A stretch of 64,000 bases of DNA from CAZSLO01 sp964608025 (GTDB taxonomy: Bacteria; Chloroflexota; Dehalococcoidia; Lucifugimonadales; CAJWER01): NCBI GenBank assembly GCA_964608025.1, contig CAZSLO010000023.1, forward strand, positions 124,001 to 188,000, in the 5' to 3' direction. Every line of letters begins with the position of its first letter. The first letter of the stretch is position 1. Below the pieces are notes generated by a model. That model saw nothing but the letters and a program-made list of their open reading frames with translations. It was not told the DNA's origin and did not search any database. The position numbers were made by a program, and so were the translations under genes. Positions 34,556 through 43,737 of this stretch are shown in pieces.

Positions 34556-35656
34556 CTATATAGACCATCTCTCTACGGCATAAGGATCTAATTCTAACCC
34601 TAGACCTGGTCGGTCTGGGAATGGAGACCACATTCCGTTCCGTTGCTGCGGAATTTCCTTATACCACTCTGTTTCGCACTCATGTATATGGCCTAGGTAT
34701 TCGACGACCTTGAGATTCGGTGTTGCGCATGCCAGATGCAAATGAACAGACTGATAAGCATGAGGCGCTACCATCAAGTTGAAGGCGTGGGCTAGATGCG
34801 CAACTTTCATCCATTCGGTTATCCCTCCAACTCTGCCGACATCGGGCTGAGCAATATCCACAGCACCTCCGGCGATTAAATCTCGGAATTTATATTTGCC
34901 AGAATCAAGCTCTCCTGCAGCTATAGGAATCGAGGTGTTTCTCCTCACTTCAGCCATGCCTACAACGTCATCGGTTAGGACAGGCTCCTCGATCCAGCCG
35001 ACCTGAAACTGTTCGAATTCCTTAGCCATGTAAATAGCCTGTTTGGGATAGTAGCCGTAGTTAGCGTCGATATAGAGTGAGACGTTGTCACCCAACGCTT
35101 TACGAACTGCCTCGACTCGCGCCAAGTCTTCCCTTTCCGACATGCCGAAGTCCTTGGCGACCTTCATTTTCACACGTGGAATGCCATTTTCTACATATCC
35201 ACTCATTTCGGATAAGAGGCCTTCTTCGCTGAGGTTAGTCCATCCCCCACTTCCATATATTGGAATAGAATCCGTATAGGCGCCTAGGAGTTTATATAGT
35301 GGGAGACCGACTGCCTTCGCCTTTAGATCCCAAAGACCTACATCTACAGCAGATAGTGCAGAAAAACCAATACCCTTATTCCCATAGCTTCGGAGCCTCC
35401 AATACATGTCGTTCCAAAGTCTTTCTATATCGAATGGATCCTGGTCTATCAGTAGTTCCTTGAAGGATGATTCAATGATTTCCTGGACCCCCGGGGATAG
35501 TGCTCCAATGCCAAGCCCTTCTATTCCTTCATCTGTGACGATGTGTACAAAGAGCTGGCTGCGCCCCGAGCTTTTGGGGATACTTAATGTGGAGTCCTGA
35601 ACTGCTGGGATGTGAGGGTAGCGCAGTGATGTAGTTGTAATGTCGATGATCTTCAT
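34556..35656 (-). CDS. enolase-superfamily protein (mandelate racemase / sugar-acid dehydratase type)
   Basis: Mandelate racemase subgroup of the enolase superfamily, about 366 residues. The N-terminal capping domain (GLGIG, RLRSYGNKGIG, SAVDVGLWDLKAK) is followed by the barrel: KxK motif RVKMKVAK (about 160-167), metal ligands in SLYIDANYGY (Asp), GWIEEPV (Glu) and AAGELDSG (Glu), and the His-Asp dyad in QPDVGRVGGITEW and APHAYQSVH. All catalytic residues are kept, so it should abstract an alpha proton from a carboxylate, probably dehydrating a sugar acid; the substrate is unknown. ATG at 35656 is preceded by GGAGG at 5 bases. First gene of a four-gene minus-strand operon. Confidence 0.9.
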   Translation of the reverse strand: MKIIDITTTSLRYPHIPAVQDSTLSIPKSSGRSQLFVHIVTDEGIEGLGIGALSPGVQEIIESSFKELLIDQDPFDIERLWNDMYWRLRSYGNKGIGFSALSAVDVGLWDLKAKAVGLPLYKLLGAYTDSIPIYGSGGWTNLSEEGLLSEMSGYVENGIPRVKMKVAKDFGMSEREDLARVEAVRKALGDNVSLYIDANYGYYPKQAIYMAKEFEQFQVGWIEEPVLTDDVVGMAEVRRNTSIPIAAGELDSGKYKFRDLIAGGAVDIAQPDVGRVGGITEWMKVAHLAHAFNLMVAPHAYQSVHLHLACATPNLKVVEYLGHIHECETEWYKEIPQQRNGMWSPFPDRPGLGLELDPYAVERWSI

Positions 35657-35694
35657 CGACACCTCCGGATTTAATGGAAGACTTGATCGGATCC

Positions 35695-35723
35695 AGTGTA
35701 GATTCGACTAGCTGGGTAGTCAA
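35695..35723 (-). promoter_or_regulatory. promoter of the enolase-superfamily operon
   Basis: Minus strand TTGACT (35723-35718), 17-base spacer, TACACT (35700-35695), start near 35688 and a 30-base leader. A plus-strand TTGACA at 35754 may serve the divergent dehydrogenase gene, but its -10 (TAGAGA at 35776) is poor. Confidence 0.6.
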
Positions 35724-35808
35724 TCGCTATCATACACCGGATGAATCGTGGACTTGACATCCACGCCATCATAACTAGAGAGCCCTACGACAGTTCAGGA
35801 GGCAATTG

Positions 35809-36786
35809 GTGGAGACGATGACCGCCGCCGTGGTACATGCACTGGGACAAGTACGTTGCGACCTTGTTGATATGCCTGAACCTCGTGATGGCAGTGTTCT
35901 TGTGCGGTCAATACTTTCTTCTATATGTGGCAGCGATCTACATATTGCCTATCAGGGTTGGGGAGTCACTGAATTTCCTCTAGCCCCGGGCCATCCCGGA
36001 CATGAAGGGGTAGGTGAGGTAGTGGATGGGGGAAGGACGGGATTCCAGCCAGGGGACTTGGTGCTAACAGTGCCGTATATTTCAAAATCTAAAACGTTTG
36101 CTGAGTATCAATTAATCGGACCCCAAAACATCTTAAGAATACCGGCGACTAAGCCGATATCCCATTTGGTAATGGCTCAACAATTAGGCACGGTAATATT
36201 TGGTTGCCACCAGCTCCCTCATGTTGAAGGAAAGACGGTAGTCGTGATTGGACAGGGTCCAGTAGGACTTCTTCACAATTTTGTACTACGAAACCTAGGT
36301 GCAGAACGCATAATCGGGATCGAACCAATTTATCACCGTTTGCGAGAGGCCAAGAAAATGGGTATTGATGAAGCTATATCAGAAATAGGCCCTACCGCTA
36401 CTAGTGCTGTGATGGATATCACAGATGGTCATGGTGCTGATATAGTAGTGGATGCAGTTGGTAGTATTGAAACTCTCAATCAAGCAGTGGCTATGTCTGG
36501 GAAATCTGGTCGGGTAGCGGCCTTTGGATTACCCACAACTATGGAGATGGTGCCATTCGACTGGGCTGCCTTCTTTCGTAAAAGCCTATCTATGCACGCG
36601 GTGCATGGTGCCCAGGAAGTGCCTGGGTTACCTGATTTTCAGACAGCAGTTGATTTGATCATAGGTGATAAAATTGATACTTCTATGTTTATTACCCACC
36701 AATTCAATATAGAACAGATAGATAAAGCTTTTGAAGTGGCAGATTCGAAGCCTGATGGAGTTATGAAGGTCTCTGTCACCTTTTAA
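35809..36786 (+). CDS. zinc-type medium-chain dehydrogenase
   Basis: Medium-chain dehydrogenase/reductase, about 325 residues. Catalytic zinc ligands are visible in SSICGSDLH (Cys) and APGHPGHEGVGEV (His-Glu), with Cys in FGCHQLPHVEG; the four-Cys structural zinc lobe is missing. The Rossmann fold follows with VVVIGQGPVGLLHNFVLRNLGA and an acidic residue in GIEPIYHR favouring NAD. Substrate is probably a sugar acid or polyol, which fits the divergent dehydratase gene. GTG at 35809 has AGGAGG 6 bases upstream; TTG 35806 and ATG 35818 are alternatives. Confidence 0.88.
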   Translation: METMTAAVVHALGQVRCDLVDMPEPRDGSVLVRSILSSICGSDLHIAYQGWGVTEFPLAPGHPGHEGVGEVVDGGRTGFQPGDLVLTVPYISKSKTFAEYQLIGPQNILRIPATKPISHLVMAQQLGTVIFGCHQLPHVEGKTVVVIGQGPVGLLHNFVLRNLGAERIIGIEPIYHRLREAKKMGIDEAISEIGPTATSAVMDITDGHGADIVVDAVGSIETLNQAVAMSGKSGRVAAFGLPTTMEMVPFDWAAFFRKSLSMHAVHGAQEVPGLPDFQTAVDLIIGDKIDTSMFITHQFNIEQIDKAFEVADSKPDGVMKVSVTF

Positions 36787-36933
36787 ATACTTGTTTTTGT
36801 TGGAATATTCTTGGTGATTACTATGCCTGCATATGGTTGGAATACTTTATTAAGACTAGACGTTGTTTAGTGTATGAATACCTTTAAACAGTAAACAGTT
36901 TCTAGTTAGCGGTTTGATAAATGAGGAACGCAG

Positions 36934-38292
36934 ATGTCTGAATTGCATGAAATGACAATTGTTGAGGCTGCAAAGGCAATCAGGACAGGGAATATATCAC
37001 CTGTAGACCTGATGGAATGTCTACTCAATCGGTCTCGCAATATGGATTCACAGCTACGTGTCTGGGAAACCTTGGATGAAGAATTGGCTCTTGATTCAGC
37101 CCGGGCCCGCCAGTTGGAAATCGAAAGAAGCGGCCCCCAGGGCGCTCTGCACGGTATCCCTATTGGGGTAAAGGATATATTCAACACGAAAGATCTACGG
37201 ACCACTTCCGGCTCCCCTATATATGAAAACTTCGTACCCGATTTTGATTCCACGGTAGTAGGCCGACTCCGTAAGGCAGGCGCTATCGTTATGGGGAAGA
37301 CCATCACAACTGAATTTGCCTCTTTTGACCCTCCCCCAACTCGCAACCCGTGGAATTATGAACATACACCAGGTGGTTCCAGCAGTGGTTCTGCTGTAGG
37401 GGTGGCGGCCAGATTGTTCCCTGCTGCATTGGGTTCACAGACATCGGGTTCCGTTCTTAGGCCTGCTTCTTATAACGGTGTAATTGGAGTAAAGCCGACC
37501 TTTGGTCGCATAAGCCGTTATGGTGTTACCCCAGTTGCGTGGTCTCTAGACACGATCGGCTACTTCACGAGGTCCCTGGAAGATGCTGCCTTAGTACTTG
37601 AGGTAATCTCTGGTCATGATAAGAACGATCCCGAGTCGTCAAGAGAACCTGTATATGGCTACACTGAAGCTATCGCTTCTGTAGGCTTGGCACCTAGGAT
37701 AGGCGTCGTACGAGGCTTCTTTTCCAACATGGCTAATGATGAAGTGAGTACCCATACAGAGAATGTTGTGGAAAACCTTGGTATGGCTGGTGCAGATATT
37801 GAAGAAGCGGTGCTGGTTTCAGATTTTGATGCTCTCCTAGAGGCCCATACAGTGGTTATGAATGTAGAGTCTGCTGTATCGCGCGAAAAGGAATTTGCCT
37901 CAAGGCCTGGCGATTTTTCCCCGAATGTTCTTGGTTCTATAGAATCAGGCATGTCAGTTCCAGGGACAGTATACGTTAAAGCTCAACAGACTCGAGCTAG
38001 CTTTAGACGAGAGATCACTGAACTCGCTGAAAGATTTGACATACTCCTCACGCCCTCTACATTGACACAAGCTCCACGTGATCTCACCACGACGGGCGAT
38101 CCATCATTCCAAGCCCCTTGGACAACAGCAGGATTACCAACCATTTCCATACCATCTGGGCTGACCAATGCTGGATTACCTTTGGGGATCCAGTTAGCAG
38201 CGGCACCGTTCGCGGAGGCAAAGTTACTGTCCTCGGCTCTCTGGTGCGTGAATTCTCTAGATGTTTCTTTAGGTACACCTACAGAACTGTAA
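36934..38292 (+). CDS. amidase (amidase-signature family)
   Basis: Ser-cisSer-Lys amidohydrolase, 452 residues. The triad lies in IGVKDIFNTKD (Lys about 79), PGGSSSGSAVGVAA (cis-Ser) and GSQTSGSVLRPAS (nucleophile Ser about 176). Related to GatA, but no gatB or gatC is nearby and the C-terminal part is short, so a stand-alone amidase acting on small amides is more likely. Another reading as GatA is possible but weak. A hairpin with T run follows it. Confidence 0.88.
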   Translation: MSELHEMTIVEAAKAIRTGNISPVDLMECLLNRSRNMDSQLRVWETLDEELALDSARARQLEIERSGPQGALHGIPIGVKDIFNTKDLRTTSGSPIYENFVPDFDSTVVGRLRKAGAIVMGKTITTEFASFDPPPTRNPWNYEHTPGGSSSGSAVGVAARLFPAALGSQTSGSVLRPASYNGVIGVKPTFGRISRYGVTPVAWSLDTIGYFTRSLEDAALVLEVISGHDKNDPESSREPVYGYTEAIASVGLAPRIGVVRGFFSNMANDEVSTHTENVVENLGMAGADIEEAVLVSDFDALLEAHTVVMNVESAVSREKEFASRPGDFSPNVLGSIESGMSVPGTVYVKAQQTRASFRREITELAERFDILLTPSTLTQAPRDLTTTGDPSFQAPWTTAGLPTISIPSGLTNAGLPLGIQLAAAPFAEAKLLSSALWCVNSLDVSLGTPTEL

Positions 38293-38320
38293 CCTGCAGT
38301 GGTCCGTTGGTTTGTGTGAC

Positions 38321-38350
38321 AGCTTCAATTCAAGCTTTTTGTTGTTATTT
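38321..38350 (+). terminator. candidate terminator after amidase gene
   Basis: Short stem AGCTT / AAGCT (38321-38325, 38332-38336), 6-base loop, then TTTTTGTTGTTATTTT. The stem is only 5 bp but the T-rich tail is good. Confidence 0.42.
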
Positions 38351-38365
38351 TGGTTGTAGGATTTA

Positions 38366-38396
38366 TTGTTATCGGCACGGTGCTCCGTGATATAAT
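38366..38396 (+). promoter_or_regulatory. tig-clpP-clpX promoter with inverted repeat
   Basis: An extended -10, TGA-TATAAT (38388-38396), with a weak -35 TTGTTA (38366-38371, 19-base gap). Start near 38403, 15 bases before the tig ATG. Just upstream of the -10 is CACGG-TGCT-CCGTG (38376-38389); its nonamer CACGGTGCT is identical to 13456-13464 in the hrcA promoter. Confidence 0.55.
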
Positions 38397-38417
38397 TCAT
38401 TTCACTGTACCGAGCTT

Positions 38418-39800
38418 ATGACTACTCTGGAGAACTGTGTGAAGGTAACCCAAGAAGAGGTAGTGGATCGCCAAGCTGTTCTTCTAGTCGAATTAGACGA
38501 TGATGATGTGGCGCCCTATCTCGACCAAGCTTATAGAAGAGTGGTCCAAAAAACTGCCATTCCTGGTTTTCGCAAGGGGAAAGCCCCACGATCAATAATT
38601 GAGAGTTTTCTTGGTAAGGAGAGACTGGTATCCGAATCTTTGGATAACATGCTTCCTGCTGTAACACAAAAGGCAATAGAAAATCAGGAACTTGAAACAT
38701 CTGGTACACCCCGCCTGGAGTTGTTGGATCTAGACCCTGTCACGGTAAAGGCGACTGTTCCGCTAAAACCGTTGGTTGATCTTGGTAGTTATTTGGATAT
38801 ACGTGTTGACGAGGAAGTGAGTGATATTACTGATGATTTGATTGATGAACGTCTTGAGGATCTTAGGGTTCGCGATGCAGCTTGGGAGCCAGTAGAACGG
38901 CCAGTCAACTACGGCGATCGTGTAATAATGCAGGTTGTTGGACATGTTGGAGATGACACAATCCTTGATAGTGAAGATGCCGAATATTTAGTTGACGAAG
39001 AGGGCAATCTTCCATTTGAAGGCTTTTCTGAAAACCTTGTGAAAGCTGAATGTGGAACGCCGATCGAATTCCATTTGGCCATACCAGATGACTATGCGGA
39101 TGCCCGAATGGCCGGGAAAGATGTTCACTTCCGGGTTATTGTCAAAGAAATCAAAGAACGTAAATTGCCGGAACTTAATGATGAATTTGCGAAGGGAATA
39201 GGTGATGGCTTCGAAACCTTGGCTGACCTGAGAAAAAATACAGAGAGTGATTTGAGAACAGAAGCTGAGCGTGCCAGCGAGACGAAATATCGAGAAAATG
39301 CATTAGATGAACTGGTAGCTGGGGCAAACTTCGAATTCCCGCCCTTGCTTATTGAACATGAAATTGAACACATGGTTGAACGGAGAGACCAGTTTGCAGC
39401 TCAGATGAATTTTACCTTGGAAGAGTATTTTAAATTCACTGGCAAGTCGGAAGAAGAACATCAAGAAGAGATGCGGGGACATGCGATTGAGCGCTTCAGC
39501 CGGTCTTATGCTCTATCGACACTTTCTGAAAATGAAGAATTAGTTATCTCAGACGAAGAAATTCAGGAAAAAGTTCAACAATTACGTGATACTGAAACTC
39601 AGGATGGCGGAAAAGTGAAGGAGAGTGATCTCACTAGACCTGAAGTCCAAGCATCTATCCGTGAATCTCTGTTGGTTGAAAAGGCTATGGAAAGATTATT
39701 AGAAATAACCAAGGACCAGATGGATAGTAAGATTGACAATGAGAGTGAAGTTCCCGGAGATGAACCAGAAAAATTGGATGAAGAATCTGATGATTCCTAG
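38418..39800 (+). CDS. tig: trigger factor (ribosome-associated chaperone)
   Basis: Ribosome-bound folding chaperone with peptidyl-prolyl isomerase activity. 460 residues. The ribosome-docking signature is PGFRKGKAP (about 50-58), the FKBP-like PPIase domain lies at about 150-245 (GDRVIMQVVGHV, FRVIVKEIKERKLPEL), and the helical substrate-cradling C-terminal domain follows, with an acidic tail. It heads the classical tig-clpP-clpX operon and overlaps clpP by 11 bases. Confidence 0.94.
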   Translation: MTTLENCVKVTQEEVVDRQAVLLVELDDDDVAPYLDQAYRRVVQKTAIPGFRKGKAPRSIIESFLGKERLVSESLDNMLPAVTQKAIENQELETSGTPRLELLDLDPVTVKATVPLKPLVDLGSYLDIRVDEEVSDITDDLIDERLEDLRVRDAAWEPVERPVNYGDRVIMQVVGHVGDDTILDSEDAEYLVDEEGNLPFEGFSENLVKAECGTPIEFHLAIPDDYADARMAGKDVHFRVIVKEIKERKLPELNDEFAKGIGDGFETLADLRKNTESDLRTEAERASETKYRENALDELVAGANFEFPPLLIEHEIEHMVERRDQFAAQMNFTLEEYFKFTGKSEEEHQEEMRGHAIERFSRSYALSTLSENEELVISDEEIQEKVQQLRDTETQDGGKVKESDLTRPEVQASIRESLLVEKAMERLLEITKDQMDSKIDNESEVPGDEPEKLDEESDDS

Positions 39801-40413
39801 GCTCGAAAACATTATCCCAATGGTTGTGGAGAGCGGCGCCAGGGGTGAACGGGCGTATGATATTTATTCGCTACTTTTGAAGGAACGGATAATCTTTTTG
39901 GGCACCCCCATCAATGACCAAGTGGCCAATGCCATTATTGCTCAACTGCTGTTTCTTGAACGTGAAGATCCGGACAGGGACATAAATTTCTACATTAATT
40001 CACCTGGAGGGTCTGTATACGCCGGACTCGCAATATACGATGCTATGCAGATGATCCGGCCAGATGTAGCTACCTATTGCGTTGGGCTTGCTGCGAGTTT
40101 TGGAACCGTTTTACTTTGTTCAGGTGCCAAGGGAAAACGCTATGCTCTTCCAAACGCTACTATCCATATGCACCAAGTTATATCGGGTGCACAAGGCCAA
40201 GCCTCCGACATAGAGATCCATGCTCGAGAGGCCTTACGGAACCAAGACACAGTGCGCAAGATAATTGCCGATAATACTGGACAGGCTTATGATAAAGTCG
40301 CGACGGACTCTGATCGTGACTATTTCCTGACCGCTGAGGATTCCAAGGAATATGGTCTTATTGATGAGGTTCTTGTAAGTAGAATAGATCAGGAAGAAGA
40401 CGCTTCAGACTGA
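39790..40413 (+). CDS. clpP: ATP-dependent Clp protease proteolytic subunit
   Basis: Serine peptidase that forms the ClpXP barrel. About 207 residues from ATG 39790, which overlaps the tig stop; the frame is open further upstream, but MIPRLENIIPMVVES fits the usual short processed N-terminus. Catalytic Ser lies in GLAASFGTVLL (Phe in place of the common Met after Ser), His in IHMHQVISGAQG, and Asp in SDRDYFLTAED. Helix tips and NSPGGSVYAGLAIYD are conserved. It works with ClpX, encoded 34 bases on. Confidence 0.95.
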   Translation: MIPRLENIIPMVVESGARGERAYDIYSLLLKERIIFLGTPINDQVANAIIAQLLFLEREDPDRDINFYINSPGGSVYAGLAIYDAMQMIRPDVATYCVGLAASFGTVLLCSGAKGKRYALPNATIHMHQVISGAQGQASDIEIHAREALRNQDTVRKIIADNTGQAYDKVATDSDRDYFLTAEDSKEYGLIDEVLVSRIDQEEDASD

Positions 40414-40447
40414 ACGTCTCTATCGGGAGGAGTCCAACAAGAAGAAT

Positions 40448-41746
40448 ATGACAGCAACCAAGACAGGACAGACCACCTACCACTGTTCCTTTTGCGGTAA
40501 GGCCCAGGGCCAGGTAAAAAGATTAATTGCCGGTCCGGACCGTGTATTCATATGTGATGAATGCGTTGCTTTGTGTGGACAAATTATCACTGAAGAGAGT
40601 CCTGCGTCGGTTTCTCGTGACTCCTCTGGGATAATGTCAAAGGAAGTTAATCCCAAATGGCTGTACCAGAGACTGGATGAATACGTTGTAGGTCAAGATC
40701 GTGCCAAGAAAGTGCTTAGTGTTGCTGTCTACAATCATTACAAGAGGATCTGGTCAAATCAAAAAGCAATCGATGTAGAGTTACACAAATCGAATATATT
40801 GCTGGTTGGCCCTGCTGGGTCTGGCAAAACACTACTGGCACAAACTCTGGCCAAGGTTCTAGATGTTCCATTTGCTATTGCGGATGCTACCTCTCTTACT
40901 GAAGCTGGATATGTTGGTGAAGATGTAGAAAATATTCTACTACGCTTAATTCAGGCAGCTGACTTTGATGTATCTCGCGCTGAACAAGGGATCATATACA
41001 TTGATGAGATAGACAAAATTGCTCGAAAGAGCCCTAATCCTTCTATTACGCGTGATGTGTCGGGGGAAGGTGTACAACAAGCCTTGCTCAAGATTATTGA
41101 AGGATGTGTAGCGAATGTTCCTCCACAGGGTGGCCGAAAGCATCCACATCAGGATTTTCTTCAGATCAAGACTGACAACATACTATTCATGTGTGGAGGG
41201 GCCTTCGAGGGTCTCGAAGACATGGTCGAGTGGCGAGTCACAAAAGACAGTACCAAGATCGGATTTAATTCTAAAGAAACTACTAACGGAAAAGATAAAG
41301 CCGCCGACGATATTCTGGAACAACTGACCGCAGATGACCTTTTAAATTATGGTTTTATCCCAGAGCTTGTAGGTAGATTACCTGTCACCGTAGGTTTATC
41401 GAAATTGAATTTGGAAGCATTGGTTAAAGTACTTAAAGATCCCAAAGATGCTTTGATAAAGCAGTATCAAGCGTTGTTCAAAATTGATGATGTAGATCTT
41501 GAATTCACCGACGAAGCACTAAATGCCGTAGCTAATGAGGCTCTTAAGTTAAAAACAGGTGCCAGGGGTCTTCGGTCTATCCTTGAGGACACCCTTTTGG
41601 ATGTGATGTACGAACTCCCGTCTTTGAAAGAGATCATACGTTGTACGGTGGATGAGGATTCAATTCTTGAGAACGCACCGGTTTCATTGGTCACTGCCGA
41701 TGCTGAACTTATCCACTTGCCTACACAGCAACAAAAGACAGCATAA
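40448..41746 (+). CDS. clpX: ATP-dependent Clp protease ATP-binding subunit ClpX
   Basis: AAA+ unfoldase that feeds ClpP. 432 residues. N-terminal zinc domain with two CxxC pairs (CSFC, about 13-16, and CDEC, about 35-38), Walker A GPAGSGKTLLAQT (about 122-134), Walker B IIYIDEIDK (about 183-191), sensor-2 region TGARGLRSILED, and the ClpP-binding loop in the IGF-like position (IGFNSKE). Third gene of the tig operon. Confidence 0.97.
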   Translation: MTATKTGQTTYHCSFCGKAQGQVKRLIAGPDRVFICDECVALCGQIITEESPASVSRDSSGIMSKEVNPKWLYQRLDEYVVGQDRAKKVLSVAVYNHYKRIWSNQKAIDVELHKSNILLVGPAGSGKTLLAQTLAKVLDVPFAIADATSLTEAGYVGEDVENILLRLIQAADFDVSRAEQGIIYIDEIDKIARKSPNPSITRDVSGEGVQQALLKIIEGCVANVPPQGGRKHPHQDFLQIKTDNILFMCGGAFEGLEDMVEWRVTKDSTKIGFNSKETTNGKDKAADDILEQLTADDLLNYGFIPELVGRLPVTVGLSKLNLEALVKVLKDPKDALIKQYQALFKIDDVDLEFTDEALNAVANEALKLKTGARGLRSILEDTLLDVMYELPSLKEIIRCTVDEDSILENAPVSLVTADAELIHLPTQQQKTA

Positions 41747-41850
41747 TTTTCTGACAATAAATTCTGATTTCTTATCTTGCTGCCAATGTTTTGTTGTCTA
41801 GAATTACTATCTTGCTGTCTGATCTGGTGATCACTACAATGAGGTATTGT

Positions 41851-41926
41851 CGGGGTGTGGCGCAGTTGGAAGCGCGCGTCGTTCGGGACGACGAGGTCGC
41901 TGGTTCAAGTCCAGTCACCCCGACCA
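41851..41926 (+). tRNA. tRNA-Pro (anticodon CGG), CCA encoded
   Basis: 76 bases. Acceptor CGGGGTG pairs with CACCCCG, discriminator A41923, encoded CCA 41924-41926. The anticodon stem CGTCG / CGACG encloses the loop TTCGGGA, anticodon CGG (reads CCG). T arm CTGG-TTCAAGT-CCAG is perfect. All stems look sound. Confidence 0.97.
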
Positions 41927-42049
41927 AAACCCTCTACTCTAATCAACTACTTTGCATAACTGGTCCTACGAACCCGTCTTTTAATCGATCACGTCTAATA
42001 ACTTTTGATTGGGCCTTGTGAGCCAACCACGGGCGATGAAAACCAGAAG

Positions 42050-42472
42050 CTAATCCAATGTAGGCCGCGAAATTATGTAAACAGTACCCACCAGGGCCAG
42101 TATTATAATGGGCACGTCGAACATCCAATCGTATGGTGCGAAGAGGACCGATATGATGGAGAAAATCCACATTGAACCTAGAGATAATAGCTTAGCTCTC
42201 CTGCGCATCGAACCTGTTTCAAGAAACTCACGTACCTGTTGTCCGAATAGCTTGTTTTGAATCACCCAATTATAGAGTCGGTCTGAAGAACGAACAAACA
42301 GTGTAGCTGCAATGATAAGCCAGATAGTACCTGGTAGGCCTGGCATTACGTACCCGACAATGCCTAAAACGAGACATACTAACCCAAGAGAAACTAGAAT
42401 CAGATTTTTAGATTTACGTATGATAACTTGGACAACCGTTCTTATAATTTGAATTGACGACAATAATTTCAT
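42050..42472 (-). CDS. DUF454 (YbaN-like) inner membrane protein
   Basis: A 140-residue membrane protein with three or four helices. The family signature is visible: LGLVCLVLGIVGYVMPGLPGTIWLIIAATLFVRSSDRLYNW, then a cytoplasmic stretch with LETGSMRRRAKLLSLGSMW. Function of the family is unknown. It faces the tRNA-Pro gene tail to tail. Upstream (minus strand, about 42485-42525) TTGGTT, 16 bases, TAAGAT is a weak promoter candidate. Confidence 0.85.
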   Translation of the reverse strand: MKLLSSIQIIRTVVQVIIRKSKNLILVSLGLVCLVLGIVGYVMPGLPGTIWLIIAATLFVRSSDRLYNWVIQNKLFGQQVREFLETGSMRRRAKLLSLGSMWIFSIISVLFAPYDWMFDVPIIILALVGTVYIISRPTLD

Positions 42473-43242
42473 TCCTTATTCAGATCTTGGTTACCTAGTC
42501 TGATTATCTTACGAAGGTCTTCATATCAACCAATATCATTATTGTATTCTCGATGAATAATAGATGTGGGTCCAGAATTTTTGGGCCAAATTAGTCTAAT
42601 ATCTTCTAGTAAAATAGTGTTTTTCTAAAAGGTTAAAGTCTTTCAAGCGTACTGCGTATTTCAGTTTAGTACCAGTGTTGGTTTGATGCTCTTGTTTCCC
42701 AAATCTTGAAAGAAATTTCGCGGGCCACATGTATTTTTAGAGACGCAGTTTTAAAAATTACGAGTAAATTAGATTGGGTAAGTTAATTGCAATATAAAAA
42801 AGCGATTTTGACGGATGTGGATTCTGGGTTATGTTTTGCAGGACTATATTTATATAACCATGGAGATTTGCCAGATCTTTATGTTTTTTAAGCCCCTCAG
42901 GTATACTTGAATAGTCGGTATGCTTGATCGTGTCGTTTCTAAACTCAGCTTGTCCGAAATTAGACTGACATTCAGATTGAGATGTCTTTAAATAAAGACT
43001 TTAATAGGTGAATCTGTGGAAATGTCTGCCATGCGACAATTCCTAATAACGAAGCTTGATTGGTGCTCAGAAGGCTATGTGCTAACGATTGTTAATTCAC
43101 AAAGATCCTGAAAATTAAGCTGGGTGATTCAGATCACAAAGAATAAATCAATATACGAAACTATCTACCCTAATATGAACTCTCCCATCATTGAACTGTT
43201 GCAATTGTTTAATGGCAAAGATGCAGCCATGATTTTGATTAA
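42473..43242. other. 770-base AT-rich region without a recognisable gene
   Basis: No ORF of useful length; the longest ATG-started one noticed is 29 codons at 43022 and has no ribosome-binding site. A promoter-like TTGACG-N16-TATGTT lies at 42808-42835 (+), and GTCTTT-AAAT-AAAGAC followed by TTTAAT at 42984-43005 resembles a weak terminator. The two would bracket a transcript of about 160 bases, so a small RNA is possible, as is a long nuoJ leader. I recognise no known RNA family. Confidence 0.4.
42808..42835 (+). promoter_or_regulatory. possible promoter in gene-free region
   Basis: TTGACG (42808-42813), 16-base spacer, TATGTT (42830-42835). It is 400 bases from nuoJ and may drive either the nuo genes or a small RNA. 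Confidence 0.35.
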
Positions 43243-43737
43243 ATGAGCATATCCTTAGCATTATTCTATGTGGCAGCGACCATAACGGTAGGTGCTGCTA
43301 TTGCTGTAGTAGTTACACGGAATATTGTTTACGCGGCTTTTGGGTTACTGATTTCATTGATCGGGGCTGCAGCACTATTTCTAATTGCCTTCGCTGAATT
43401 CCTCGCACTGGTGCAGGTCTTGATATACGGAGGGGCAATTGTTGTTGTACTACTGTTCACCTTAATGCTTACAAGAATCGAGGATTTTGAACACCTTACA
43501 GACAATATACAGTGGCCCTTTTCAATCGTGGTATCGCTGATTTTATTTGGATTAATATCAACGTCAGCGATACTTACTGATATCTCGACTAGCGATCAGA
43601 AGGCTGTCGATTTTGAGGTTTTAGGCAGGGTCCTATTTGTTGACTGGGCTGTACCTTTCGAGATCGCATCACTTGTACTCCTGGTCGCGCTGGTTGGCGC
43701 GATTATAATGGTGAGATCTACTGGGGGGCGCCAGTGA
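43243..43737 (+). CDS. nuoJ: NADH-quinone oxidoreductase subunit J
   Basis: Membrane subunit (ND6-like) of respiratory complex I, 164 residues with five membrane helices. The family segment AEFLALVQVLIYGGAIVVVLLF around residues 55-76 contains the pi-bulge helix. The cluster starts here: nuoA to nuoI are not upstream. Its TGA overlaps the nuoK GTG (GTGA). Confidence 0.94.
   Translation: MSISLALFYVAATITVGAAIAVVVTRNIVYAAFGLLISLIGAAALFLIAFAEFLALVQVLIYGGAIVVVLLFTLMLTRIEDFEHLTDNIQWPFSIVVSLILFGLISTSAILTDISTSDQKAVDFEVLGRVLFVDWAVPFEIASLVLLVALVGAIIMVRSTGGRQ

Noticed and set aside
41791..42021. 76-codon ORF across the tRNA-Pro gene
   Set aside because: It runs through a well-formed tRNA and has no homology or ribosome-binding site.
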